Shown: piece after piece, positions 1 through 7,120 of the stretch
How positions within the stretch are numbered: position 1 is the first letter of the stretch
Layout of the letters: each line of letters begins with the position of its first letter
From: Gemmatimonadota bacterium
GTDB taxonomy: Bacteria; Latescibacterota; UBA2968
Direction of reading: 5' to 3'
Length of the DNA stretch: 35,584 bases
Assembly (NCBI GenBank): GCA_028874765.1
Contig: JAPPIE010000472.1
Span: 1 to 35,584, forward strand
The notes under the pieces: model-generated
What the model was told of the DNA's origin: nothing
The model's database searches: none
What the model saw: the letters and a program-made list of their open reading frames with translations, nothing else
Program-made: the position numbers and the translations under genes

Positions 1-408
1 TTGATAAAAGAAACGCGCTGGATTATCTTCGCTGACCCATGCTTCAAGCGTGGTGGCCCCATCCCCTCGTGCCCATTTTATGACAGCGCGCACAATCTGC
101 TCACCGATCTTTTGTCCCCGAAATTCGGGTGCAACCCACATCGCGGTGAGCACTACTGTATCTGATGCCCTGCGATAACACCCCGCCATCCCACAGGGAT
201 TATCCCCCACATAAGCCATGAAATATGCGCGATCCGACAAAGTGGCATGGTCCCGCGCCATATCTTTCCAGTCTCTATCGGTCCTCTTTAGGCCTTCTGC
301 CAAGGTTGTACCAAAAGCATAGGGTGCTTCTTCAAGTGCGCGAAGACGCACGTTTTTGAGAATCCGCCATTGATCTGAACGGATTCGAGTAACGATTTTT
401 GATGACAT
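1..408 (-). CDS. GNAT-family N-acetyltransferase (C-terminus cut by window edge)
   Basis: An open frame of 136 codons runs from an ATG at 406-408 to the left edge without a stop, so the C-terminus is missing. It begins MSSKIVTRIRSDQWRILKN and carries the typical GNAT acetyl-CoA pyrophosphate loop, VAPEFRGQKIGEQIV (R-G-Q-x-I-G), followed by an amphipathic helix. The family transfers an acetyl group from acetyl-CoA to an amine of a small molecule or protein; the acceptor cannot be told from sequence. It starts only 6 nt after the stop of the HisI-like gene, so the two are probably co-transcribed. No separate promoter or strong Shine-Dalgarno is seen in that gap; translation may be coupled. Confidence 0.85.
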   Translation of the reverse strand, partial: MSSKIVTRIRSDQWRILKNVRLRALEEAPYAFGTTLAEGLKRTDRDWKDMARDHATLSDRAYFMAYVGDNPCGMAGCYRRASDTVVLTAMWVAPEFRGQKIGEQIVRAVIKWARGDGATTLEAWVSEDNPARFFYQ

Positions 409-414
409 AACTCA

Positions 415-843
415 TCACTCTGGTATGGTTTTAGGATTTACAAATATCAATTTTCCATCATCGATACTGCGGTAATAACAGCCGTAACGCGCTCGTCCAT
501 TTTCTTTCGTATGACACGATCCACCGCCTTTGAGGCGCACGAGATAAAGCAGTGAATTTTGCTCGCAGTTGATGCGCACATCAACCAGTTCGAGCATATC
601 GCCAGACGTAGCCCCTTTAATCCAGAGTTCATTGCGCGAAGTACTCCAAAAAGTTGCCACGCGGTGTTCAAGCGCGTAATCGAGTGCCTGTTCATTGACA
701 TAGCCGATCAAGAGAACGGCTTTGCTATCCACATCCTGTACAGCAACGGGAATGACGGAATGGTCGGTTTGTGCAACCTTGCGTAGCTTTTCAAAATCGA
801 GATGAAGTTCTGTGCCTTCTTCGAGTTGACGATTAATAGACAT
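415..843 (-). CDS. hisI: HisI-like phosphoribosyl-AMP cyclohydrolase with altered metal site
   Basis: A 142-aa protein of the PRA-CH family (PF01502). HisI opens the purine ring of phosphoribosyl-AMP in the third step of histidine synthesis. Family landmarks are clear: W-S-T-S-R-N-E-L-W-I-K-G-A-T-S-G at 66-81, CHTK at 110-113 and GCYYR at 121-125. Cys93, Cys110 and Cys122 match the zinc cysteines of characterised HisI. The usual D-C-D-x-D magnesium motif is here N92-C93-E94-Q95-N96, a variant that may mark a functional subfamily. The ATG at 841-843 is chosen because AGGAG lies 7 nt upstream; an earlier in-frame ATG (847-849) sits almost on that site. No other his gene is nearby. The gene is preceded by a terminator-like hairpin, suggesting attenuation control. 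Family membership is sure; activity on PR-AMP is less so. Confidence 0.85.
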   Translation of the reverse strand: MSINRQLEEGTELHLDFEKLRKVAQTDHSVIPVAVQDVDSKAVLLIGYVNEQALDYALEHRVATFWSTSRNELWIKGATSGDMLELVDVRINCEQNSLLYLVRLKGGGSCHTKENGRARYGCYYRSIDDGKLIFVNPKTIPE

Positions 844-855
844 TGTCATTCTCCT

Positions 856-889
856 AAAAAAAAAGCCCACTGTCTCTCGACAGCGGGCT
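856..889 (-). terminator. Terminator hairpin in the leader of the HisI-like gene (possible attenuator)
   Basis: Read on the minus strand, AGCCCGCTGTC (889-879) pairs with GACAGTGGGCT (874-864) around a 4-nt loop, with one mismatch, and is followed at once by eight or more T residues. The Shine-Dalgarno of the HisI-like gene comes right after the T-run. No plus-strand gene ends here and the T-run lies only on the minus side, so the hairpin faces transcription entering the gene. It is either an attenuator or the end of a short leader transcript. Confidence 0.7.
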
Positions 890-912
890 TATTCATTTCA
901 TTGGACAAACTG

Positions 913-1062
913 TTATGACATATCCACCGCCGAGCATATCATGCAAAAAGTCGCAGACGTAGCATGATGGGTATGATGCTGGGCAGTATAGGCAAACGCA
1001 TCCCCGGCCAAAATTGTGTTTGGATTTGAAAAAATAACCGGGTTTTTGATCAATGCGTTCAT
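913..1062 (-). other. Possible His-rich leader ORF upstream of the HisI-like gene
   Basis: A minus-strand frame from the ATG at 1060-1062 encodes about 49 residues and stops at 913, 24 nt before the terminator hairpin. It contains the run H-H-T-H-H near 963-980, with four His codons (CAT) in five. Histidine attenuators of enteric bacteria use such a run to sense charged tRNA-His. The ATG falls almost at the predicted transcription start and no Shine-Dalgarno is visible, so translation is uncertain. The whole stretch 844-1215 otherwise holds only the promoters listed and the hairpin. Confidence 0.3.
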
Positions 1063-1069
1063 AGTACAC

Positions 1070-1098
1070 AAAATAGAAAGTCTCTGTTTTCGCGTCAA
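1070..1098 (-). promoter_or_regulatory. Sigma-70-like promoter for the HisI-like/GNAT transcript
   Basis: On the minus strand a TTGACG -35 (1093-1098) and a TATTTT -10 (1070-1075) are separated by exactly 17 nt. The predicted start near 1063 would give a leader of about 220 nt that includes the His-rich frame and the terminator hairpin. The same TTGACG-17-TATTTT pair is found before the small membrane protein gene near 22123. Confidence 0.5.
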
Positions 1099-1136
1099 GG
1101 TTTTTCTTTCAAATGGAACCAGCTATGAGTTCAGAC

Positions 1137-1165
1137 TTGCCCTTTAATCATAGAGACCTTACATT
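1137..1165 (+). promoter_or_regulatory. Weak sigma-70-like promoter before the MraY-like gene
   Basis: TTGCCC (1137-1142) and TACATT (1160-1165) lie 17 nt apart, about 50 nt before the start of the MraY-like gene. The same -10 hexamer occurs before the D-threonine-aldolase-like gene. Each box matches the consensus at 4 of 6 positions, so this is tentative. Confidence 0.3.
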
Positions 1166-1215
1166 GGTCTTGATTTGTTTCGTTTTTCAAATCATATCAC
1201 ACGGGAGATTGTGCT

Positions 1216-2259
1216 GTGCTCTACTGGCTGGGGGAGCAACTTTTGAACGTCTATGGGCCATTTCGCCTCTTTACTTCTCATTTATTTTTAGTTGGTGCAG
1301 GTACCGCGCTCGCCTGCGTGTTCACCTGGAGAATTTTGCCCAAATTGTGGCACCGATTACCGCGCGATCAGGGGCGAGCGCATGCTGTTGGCGCCGCCCA
1401 AAATAAGGGCAAGCCCGTAGGGGCAGGTATTATTTTTATTTCTATTTTTATTGTCGTCGGATTTTTATTTGTGCCGCTTGGAACGCGCTATCTGGCCGCA
1501 TTGGGATGCCTGTTTTTGGCGATGCTGGTGGGATTTCTCGATGACCGCTATGAGTGGAGTGAATACCGCATGGGGTTGTTCGATCTGATCATTTCCATTT
1601 TGGGTGCGATGGTAGTGTGCCAGATGGCATCAGTTGAAGTGTGGCTGCCACTCATTAAAACACCGGTTATTGTCCCACCCTGGATTTATATCCCTATTGC
1701 TACGTGCTTGTTGTGGATGACGATTAATGCTACAAATTGCACAGACGGCGTGGATGGCCTATCGGGCAGTTTGTGCATGCTGGCCTTTATTTTTTTAGGT
1801 GGTGCACTATACGGCATTGTAGGACATCGGGATATCGCCCAATACCTGCTTGTGCCACACTACAAAGAGGGCGCGAATTGGGCCGTGATGGCTTTTGTCA
1901 TGACGGGGTGTTTGGTGGGCTACTTGTGGCACAATGCCAATCCAAGTGCCGTGTTAATGGGCGATGCCGGATCTCGTCCTCTGGGCTTATTACTCGGTAT
2001 GCTGGTCCTGGCGTGTGGCAATCCGTTTTTGATTATCGTAGTTGCCGGGGTGGTGCTGGTCAATGGCGCAACAGGCCTTCTGAAAGTCGCTTTGTTGCGC
2101 TTTTTAAAAATCGGCATTTTCAAACAGGTGCGTTATCCCCTACACGATCACGTCCGTCAAAAATGGGGCTGGTCCAATACACAGGTACTGGTCAGATTTA
2201 CGCTCTTACAAGCCATTGTAACGCCTCTCTTGCTGATATTATTACTAAAAATCAGGTAG
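1216..2259 (+). CDS. MraY-like phospho-N-acetylmuramoyl-pentapeptide transferase
   Basis: A 347-aa polytopic membrane protein with about ten hydrophobic segments, close to the 360 aa of E. coli MraY. MraY transfers phospho-MurNAc-pentapeptide from the UDP-sugar to undecaprenyl phosphate at the inner face of the cytoplasmic membrane. Family motifs: GKPVGAGI at 65-72, FLDD with D109-D110, TNCTDGVDGL at 173-182 and MGDAGS at 248-253. The C-terminal HHH of MraY is replaced by H310-D-H312, followed by the family-like W-x(5)-VLVRF. GTG at 1216 is the start because GGGAG lies 8 nt upstream. The gene stands alone, not in a mur/dcw cluster, so it could be a divergent paralogue acting on another sugar-lipid. 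The M20 gene follows 13 nt downstream. Confidence 0.8.
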   Translation: MLYWLGEQLLNVYGPFRLFTSHLFLVGAGTALACVFTWRILPKLWHRLPRDQGRAHAVGAAQNKGKPVGAGIIFISIFIVVGFLFVPLGTRYLAALGCLFLAMLVGFLDDRYEWSEYRMGLFDLIISILGAMVVCQMASVEVWLPLIKTPVIVPPWIYIPIATCLLWMTINATNCTDGVDGLSGSLCMLAFIFLGGALYGIVGHRDIAQYLLVPHYKEGANWAVMAFVMTGCLVGYLWHNANPSAVLMGDAGSRPLGLLLGMLVLACGNPFLIIVVAGVVLVNGATGLLKVALLRFLKIGIFKQVRYPLHDHVRQKWGWSNTQVLVRFTLLQAIVTPLLLILLLKIR

Positions 2260-2272
2260 AACGGAGGAAAAC

Positions 2273-3604
2273 ATGTCTATAAAAACCGAACTCAAGAAAC
2301 GCGTTTGTGAAGCCATAGATCGACGTCGAGATCAAATTTGTCGCATTGGCGATCACATTATGGTGAATCCCGAGTTGGGATTTAAGGAATTTGAGACAGC
2401 AAAACTGGTATCGCAAACAATGGATGAGTTTGGTGTGCCATATGAAACCGAGTTGGCGATTACAGGTGTAAAGGGCGTGTTGCAGGGAACTGAACCTGGC
2501 CCAACCGTTGCACTGATTGGCGAACTCGACTCGCTCGTGGTCTCCGGCCATCCCAATGCCAATCCCGATACGGGTGCCGCACATGCTTGTGGTCACAATG
2601 CACAGATTGCGGGATTGATGGGAGCAATGATGGGCATGGTGGATGCGCGCGTGATTGACGATTTGGCGGGCCGAGTCGTCTTTTTTGCCGTGCCAGCAGA
2701 AGAATTTGTAGAGGTTGAATACCGTCTGAATCTGGTAAAATCTGGTAAACTGAGCTTTTTGGGTGGCAAACCCGAATTGATCAAGCACGGGCATTTTGAC
2801 GATATCGATATGGCAGTTATGATTCATACACATAGTGATGATTCATTGACCAAAGCCGCGGCCTCCGCCTCATCTAATGGATTTGTGGCAAAGATGATTC
2901 GGTTTGTGGGCAAAGCCGCACACGCGGGAGGCGCACCTCACCGGGGCATCAATGCTCTAAATGCCGCTCAAATTGCTCTGAGTGCCATCAATGCACAGCG
3001 TGAAACATTCCAGGACCACGATACAGTTCGGGTACACCCCATCATCACCAAAGGCGGAGATTTGGTCAACGTTATACCCGACGAAGTTTGTATGGAAACT
3101 TATGTTCGGGGACGCACAGCAGAAGCCATTCTCGATGCCAGTATGAAAGTAGATCGCGCACTTCGAGCCGGTGCAATAGCACTTGGCGCAACAGTAGAAA
3201 TAGAAACGCTACCGGGATATATGCCATTAAAAAACAATGCGGATTTGCAGGCACTCTATGGAAAAAATGCCAGAGCGCGTTTTGGAAAAGATGAATTTCG
3301 TACAGTGGGCCACAGAACCGGCTCAACAGATATGGGCGATATATCCTGCATTATGCCCGCGATTCATCCCTATATGTCGGGTGCTACGGGACCAGGACAC
3401 AGCGTCGAATGGCATATTTCCGATAAAGAGATGGGATATGTAGAGCCAGCAAAGTCACTGGCAATGATGGCAGTGGATCTACTATACGACCACGCGGCAG
3501 AAGCAAAAGCCGTCCTTGCAAATCACAAGCCAGAGATGACAAAAGAGCAGTACCTCGATTTTCAAAATAACCTGTTCCAAACAGAAGTGTATGATGGTGA
3601 GTGA
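2273..3604 (+). CDS. M20-family amidohydrolase (AbgB/aminoacylase-like)
   Basis: A 443-aa cytosolic-type protein of the M20D peptidase/amidohydrolase family, metal-dependent enzymes that cleave N-acyl or N-aminoacyl amide bonds. Visible motifs are HACGHN (metal Cys and His), AVPAEE (catalytic and metal Glu), a lid-domain KAAHAGGAPHRG and a late GSTDMGD. The last resembles p-aminobenzoyl-glutamate hydrolase subunit B (AbgB). The end TGPGHSVEWHISD probably supplies the final metal His. GGAGG sits 6 nt before the ATG. It follows the MraY-like gene by 13 nt and may share its transcript. Substrate unknown; N-acyl amino acid or folate-type amide are candidates. Confidence 0.85.
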   Translation: MSIKTELKKRVCEAIDRRRDQICRIGDHIMVNPELGFKEFETAKLVSQTMDEFGVPYETELAITGVKGVLQGTEPGPTVALIGELDSLVVSGHPNANPDTGAAHACGHNAQIAGLMGAMMGMVDARVIDDLAGRVVFFAVPAEEFVEVEYRLNLVKSGKLSFLGGKPELIKHGHFDDIDMAVMIHTHSDDSLTKAAASASSNGFVAKMIRFVGKAAHAGGAPHRGINALNAAQIALSAINAQRETFQDHDTVRVHPIITKGGDLVNVIPDEVCMETYVRGRTAEAILDASMKVDRALRAGAIALGATVEIETLPGYMPLKNNADLQALYGKNARARFGKDEFRTVGHRTGSTDMGDISCIMPAIHPYMSGATGPGHSVEWHISDKEMGYVEPAKSLAMMAVDLLYDHAAEAKAVLANHKPEMTKEQYLDFQNNLFQTEVYDGE

Positions 3605-3654
3605 GATTGGCGTTGACCAAAAACACACAGGTCTGATACGCAATATCGAACCGC

Positions 3655-3681
3655 AAAAGGCCCGAGATGTATCGGGCCTTT
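3655..3681. terminator. Bidirectional terminator between M20 and nadA
   Basis: AAAGGCCCGA pairs perfectly with TCGGGCCTTT across a 6-nt loop, between two genes that converge here. T-rich sequence follows on the plus side near 3693-3704. It probably ends the M20 transcript and, in the other direction, nadA. Confidence 0.7.
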
Positions 3682-3710
3682 GGTATCGCGTAACTTTATT
3701 TTTTAAACGA

Positions 3711-4760
3711 TCATACAATTTCCAGCATGCGTTCCACAGCCTTTAATGCGCGCACGCGGATATCTTCGGGCACTTCGATAATTTGCTCGTTAAACTCAAG
3801 TGCATTGAGCGTGTCTTCAAGTGTAATTTCGTTCATATGTGGACAGCGAATGCTGCACAGGCCTACCATTTCCTTATCCGGGTTTTCCGCAGCGATGTTG
3901 TCGCCCATGCTGCATTCTGTAAGCAGCAAATAACGCTCGGCATCCATGTCGCGAACATAATCGACCATGCGAGAGGTACTGCCCGAAAAATCGGACGCAG
4001 CGACCACTTCAGGACTGCATTCCGGATGGGAGAGAACAACGACATCTGGAAACTGCACGCGCACATTTTCAATATCCTGAACGGTAAATTGCTCGTGTAC
4101 TTCGCACCGACCATGCCAGCCGATCATTTCGTATTCAAGACCGGGTTTGGGATCGGCAAATCCCGTTACTGTGGGAAAAATAATGCGTTTGTCGGTCTCT
4201 TGCGCCACATTGGCGGCTAAGTATTCGTCGGGCAAAAAGATAACGGTATCCGAATTGAGCGATTCGACCACTTTATGGGCATTGCCCGATGTACAGCAAA
4301 TATCGCACTCGGCTTTGACATCGGCATAAGTATTGATATACGTGACAATGGGAACGCCCGGATATTGCTCGCGCAGATTGCGCACATCTTCTGCGGTAAT
4401 GCTCGCGGCGAGTGAACAGCCCGCAACGCGCGCGGGCAAGAGTACGGTTTTGTCGGGATTGAGAATTTTTGCGGTCTCGGCCATAAAACGCACGCCGCAA
4501 AAAACAATGGGATCGGCGTCGGTTTCTGCGGCTTTGCGCGATAACTCGAGCGAATCGCCCACGACATCTGGCACAGAGTGATAAAGTGCCGGCTCCATGT
4601 AATTATGCCCGAGGATAATGGCTCCGCGCTCTTTTTTAAGCTTATTAATTTCGTAAGCCAATTCGGCTTTGTAGCGCAATTCGATATCGGGCACGATGCC
4701 CTCTAATCGTTCGGCCATCTGTTGATAGGTCTCTTCCAAAGTAGTGGCAGTCAGTGCCAT
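3711..4760 (-). CDS. nadA: Quinolinate synthase NadA
   Basis: A 349-aa quinolinate synthase, which condenses iminoaspartate with dihydroxyacetone phosphate to quinolinate in de novo NAD synthesis. The three iron-sulfur ligands are evident: Cys115 in VAGCSLA, Cys248 in SHPECSP and Cys306 in CPHMNEITLE. LGHNYM at 50-55 and TSGNA are typical substrate-site stretches. The ATG at 4758-4760 is preferred over an upstream in-frame start because AGGAG lies 9 nt before it and the extra N-terminus lacks family similarity. nadB and nadC are not in the window, so the iminoaspartate source lies elsewhere. Confidence 0.95.
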   Translation of the reverse strand: MALTATTLEETYQQMAERLEGIVPDIELRYKAELAYEINKLKKERGAIILGHNYMEPALYHSVPDVVGDSLELSRKAAETDADPIVFCGVRFMAETAKILNPDKTVLLPARVAGCSLAASITAEDVRNLREQYPGVPIVTYINTYADVKAECDICCTSGNAHKVVESLNSDTVIFLPDEYLAANVAQETDKRIIFPTVTGFADPKPGLEYEMIGWHGRCEVHEQFTVQDIENVRVQFPDVVVLSHPECSPEVVAASDFSGSTSRMVDYVRDMDAERYLLLTECSMGDNIAAENPDKEMVGLCSIRCPHMNEITLEDTLNALEFNEQIIEVPEDIRVRALKAVERMLEIV

Positions 4761-4821
4761 AACAGTCAACTCCTGTTGTGGGGGAGCAATCCCCTGGGGA
4801 TATTTCACGCGTATTTGGGTA

Positions 4822-4850
4822 AAGATATAAAAAGACGGCCTTTGCTGCAA
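4822..4850 (-). promoter_or_regulatory. Candidate sigma-70-like promoter for nadA
   Basis: On the minus strand TTGCAG (4845-4850) and TATCTT (4822-4827) are 17 nt apart, about 60 nt before the nadA start codon. The -10 matches the consensus at 4 of 6 positions, so the call is moderate at best. Confidence 0.35.
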
Positions 4851-4879
4851 GGTTTCGGTTGTGCCCTCTGGCAAGAGAC

Positions 4880-4899
4880 ATTACTTTTTGTTTAGTAAT
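4880..4899. repeat. 6-bp inverted repeat between divergent nadA and manC
   Basis: ATTACT and AGTAAT flank an 8-nt T-rich spacer in the divergent intergenic region, 15 nt before the manC start. The form and place suit an operator for either gene; no known regulator box was recognised. Confidence 0.3.
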
Positions 4900-4914
4900 A
4901 TCTGGATATAGGAC

Positions 4915-5979
4915 ATGAAATTTGTAATTCGCGCGGGTGGTGTTGGCACGCGGCTATGGCCTTTGAGTCGCCAAAACAGGCCCAAACAATTTCACGCTTT
5001 AACAGGTGAACACACGATGTTGCAAGAGGCGGTAAATCGCCTCAATTCGCTGGCAAAAATGGATGATCTTTTTGTATCCACGGGCGTAAAACTATTGCAT
5101 AGCGTTCGAGAACAATTGCCCGAATTACCTCCTGAAAATACAATTTTAGAACCAACACTTCGCAACACAGGGCCTGCGGTGGGGCTTGAATGCGCTTTGT
5201 TGGAAGCCCGTTTTCCCGGATGTACAATTGCGAGTTTGGGTTCTGATCACCACATTGGCAAACCAGAGGAATTTTGTCGGTTGCTCAAAGTAGCAGCAGA
5301 CGCGCTGGAGGGTCGTCCAGATACCCTGTTTGTACTCGGTGTAAAACCAACGCGCGCAGACACGGGCTTTGGGTATATACAAAAGGGCAATGTGATTGCC
5401 AGGGTAAACAACGAGCCGGTTTATGCCGTAGAGTCATTTAAAGAAAAACCCGATGTAGCGACTGCAAAAACATATCTGGAGAGCGGTCAATATCTGTGGA
5501 ATAGCAATATGTTTGTGTGGAAAGCCAGAACGATGCTGGATCTTTTTGCAAAATTTGAACCCGAGATGTATGCCAGGCTCGAAAAAATTGGCACCGCAGT
5601 CAAAGAGGGACGAGAAACAGATGTCATTACCGAAGTCTATCCGCAAATGAAAAACATCGCCATTGATCATGCGATTATCGAACGTGCGTCAGATATTGCG
5701 ACCCTGCAAGCAGATATCGATTGGAGCGATATTGGAGCGTGGGGCGCTTTGACTGATGTCTTGCCCGTAGATGAAAATGGCAATTTACTACAGGGCGATG
5801 TGCTATTGCTCAATGCGAAAAACACAACCGTTTATGGCGGCAAGGACAAAATAATCGCGCTGGTCGATGTCGAGAATTTAATCGTAGTCGATACGGGCGA
5901 TGCCCTGCTTATTGTACCCCGCGATGGCTCTCAGCGCGTAAAAGATGTGGTCGCGGCATTGGACGAGCGATACGTGTGA
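4915..5979 (+). CDS. manC: Mannose-1-phosphate guanylyltransferase
   Basis: A 354-aa nucleotidyltransferase that makes GDP-mannose from mannose-1-phosphate and GTP, a precursor for surface polysaccharides. The N-terminus holds the GT-A pyrophosphorylase signature, AGGVGTRLWPLSR..PKQF (7-26). FKEKPDVATAKTYL and YLWNSNMFVW are the usual sugar-phosphate binding stretches. The length fits the single-domain type with a short beta-helical tail; the cupin isomerase domain of bifunctional ManC is absent. An Arg replaces the usual Leu just before AGG in the loop. AGGA lies very close to the ATG, so the ribosome site is poor. Confidence 0.9.
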   Translation: MKFVIRAGGVGTRLWPLSRQNRPKQFHALTGEHTMLQEAVNRLNSLAKMDDLFVSTGVKLLHSVREQLPELPPENTILEPTLRNTGPAVGLECALLEARFPGCTIASLGSDHHIGKPEEFCRLLKVAADALEGRPDTLFVLGVKPTRADTGFGYIQKGNVIARVNNEPVYAVESFKEKPDVATAKTYLESGQYLWNSNMFVWKARTMLDLFAKFEPEMYARLEKIGTAVKEGRETDVITEVYPQMKNIAIDHAIIERASDIATLQADIDWSDIGAWGALTDVLPVDENGNLLQGDVLLLNAKNTTVYGGKDKIIALVDVENLIVVDTGDALLIVPRDGSQRVKDVVAALDERYV

Positions 5980-6007
5980 TCTGGAATCAAACTTTAAAGG
6001 AGGTTTT

Positions 6008-6502
6008 ATGAAGATTCTAAAAAGTTTTTGTCTTGCGCTATGTGTGTTATCTTCTGGTATGGGCACTGCCGATGCGGCATTTATCGACGGCGTAAACCTG
6101 GGTGGGGGCTTTATGTGGAACGGCAGTACTCGCCCGCGTTTTGAATCAGCCGGTGGGATAGCCCTGCACACCTCTGTCCATGTCAATCTGCCTGGTCCAT
6201 TCACACTCGCGCCGTTTTACGACATAAGTTTTGCCAGCCCGATGATGCAGACTCTGGGCACGAGCCTCAATTATGCGATTGGCATGCGCGACTTTGAATC
6301 CCATAAGCTATTTTTTGGACCGAGTATTGGAATTGTATTATCTGATGGCGCTTCTGAGCGTTTTATAGGTGGAGAATTGGGATACAAATTTCCAATAGGT
6401 GAAAAACTCGGGCTATTTGCCAGGATTAAATTTGTCGAAGATCAAAACGATGTCATCAGTGGATTCTCCGGACACATTGGCGCGACATTCAAACTCTTTT
6501 AG
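6008..6502 (+). CDS. Small outer-membrane beta-barrel protein
   Basis: A 164-aa exported protein. Residues 1-23 form a signal peptide (MKILKSFCLALCVLSS..., cut after TADA). The rest alternates polar and aromatic residues and ends in ATFKLF with a C-terminal Phe, as in outer-membrane barrels read by the BAM complex; the size suits about eight strands. AAAGGAGG sits 5 nt before the ATG at 6008, which decides the start over an upstream in-frame codon. It lies 28 nt after manC and may share its transcript. Function unknown. Confidence 0.7.
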   Translation: MKILKSFCLALCVLSSGMGTADAAFIDGVNLGGGFMWNGSTRPRFESAGGIALHTSVHVNLPGPFTLAPFYDISFASPMMQTLGTSLNYAIGMRDFESHKLFFGPSIGIVLSDGASERFIGGELGYKFPIGEKLGLFARIKFVEDQNDVISGFSGHIGATFKLF

Positions 6503-6511
6503 TAAACCACT

Positions 6512-7108
6512 TCACCAGACATCTTGCCGGTCCAATTCATTGTGTAGCAACACAATACACTGAGAAGCAAACAGCATCTGGGGCCCCACGCAAATTGGTT
6601 TAGCACCGAGGCGGCGCAAATATTTAGCCGTTTTTTTGGGCATTGTGAGATGGTCTGAAAAAACAAACGTCACATCCTGGGGAAATGTCACCTTACGGAT
6701 GTCAACACCTCTGCGCTCGAGCACATAGAGCGATTCCGTGTGATCTTGCACAACGCGTTCAAATCCCTTTTTTGCCACAAAAAGACCGTTATCAACCTGT
6801 CGCTCTTCGCCCAATGACAAACCCTTGCCAACAGATAGTGCTTTTTGTACAACCCCTGCTAAAGTACGTTCATCAAATCCACCCAAATAGGGTAACTGAT
6901 CGCTTTCAAAACGCACGGTTTTCGGCGGATCCGAAGGTCCATCAAAAACGAGGTGTACAGTAGTATTGGTTCGTATATTTTGAGAATAAAAAAGCGCGTT
7001 AGCCAAACAATGCGCCACAATCTCCAATCGTCCAACTCGGCGCAGATCATCCAGCGAAAAATCTGGTGTGGTCGGGCCTTTGCGAGCGCGAAGAATAAAA
7101 TTTCTCAT
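6512..7108 (-). CDS. trmY: TrmY-like tRNA pseudouridine-54 N1-methyltransferase (archaeal type)
   Basis: A 198-aa protein of the DUF358/TrmY SPOUT methyltransferase family. In archaea TrmY methylates N1 of pseudouridine 54 in the tRNA T-loop using S-adenosylmethionine. The match runs the whole length: MRNFILRAR start, FSLDDLRRVGRLEIVAHC (17-34), VFDGPSDPPKTVRFE (54-68), FVFSDHL (148-154) and the knot with VGPQMLFASQCIVLLHNELD (174-193). ATG at 7106-7108 matches the archaeal N-terminus; no Shine-Dalgarno is seen. Its start is 12 nt from the start of the oppositely oriented LolA-like gene. Bacterial members are known but rare, and their target is not established. No Pus10 partner is present here. 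Confidence 0.85.
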   Translation of the reverse strand: MRNFILRARKGPTTPDFSLDDLRRVGRLEIVAHCLANALFYSQNIRTNTTVHLVFDGPSDPPKTVRFESDQLPYLGGFDERTLAGVVQKALSVGKGLSLGEERQVDNGLFVAKKGFERVVQDHTESLYVLERRGVDIRKVTFPQDVTFVFSDHLTMPKKTAKYLRRLGAKPICVGPQMLFASQCIVLLHNELDRQDVW

Positions 7109-7120
7109 AAGGAGCAAGTT

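Noticed and set aside
890-1062. T-box riboswitch before the HisI-like gene
   Set aside because: Only GGTGG is found near the hairpin; the conserved T-box sequence and specifier loop are not seen.
1113-1406. 97-aa plus-strand ORF
   Set aside because: It overlaps the MraY-like gene in another frame and shows no family features.
4761-4874. N-terminal extension of nadA
   Set aside because: The extra residues are not family-like and cross the promoter region; AGGAG precedes the internal ATG.
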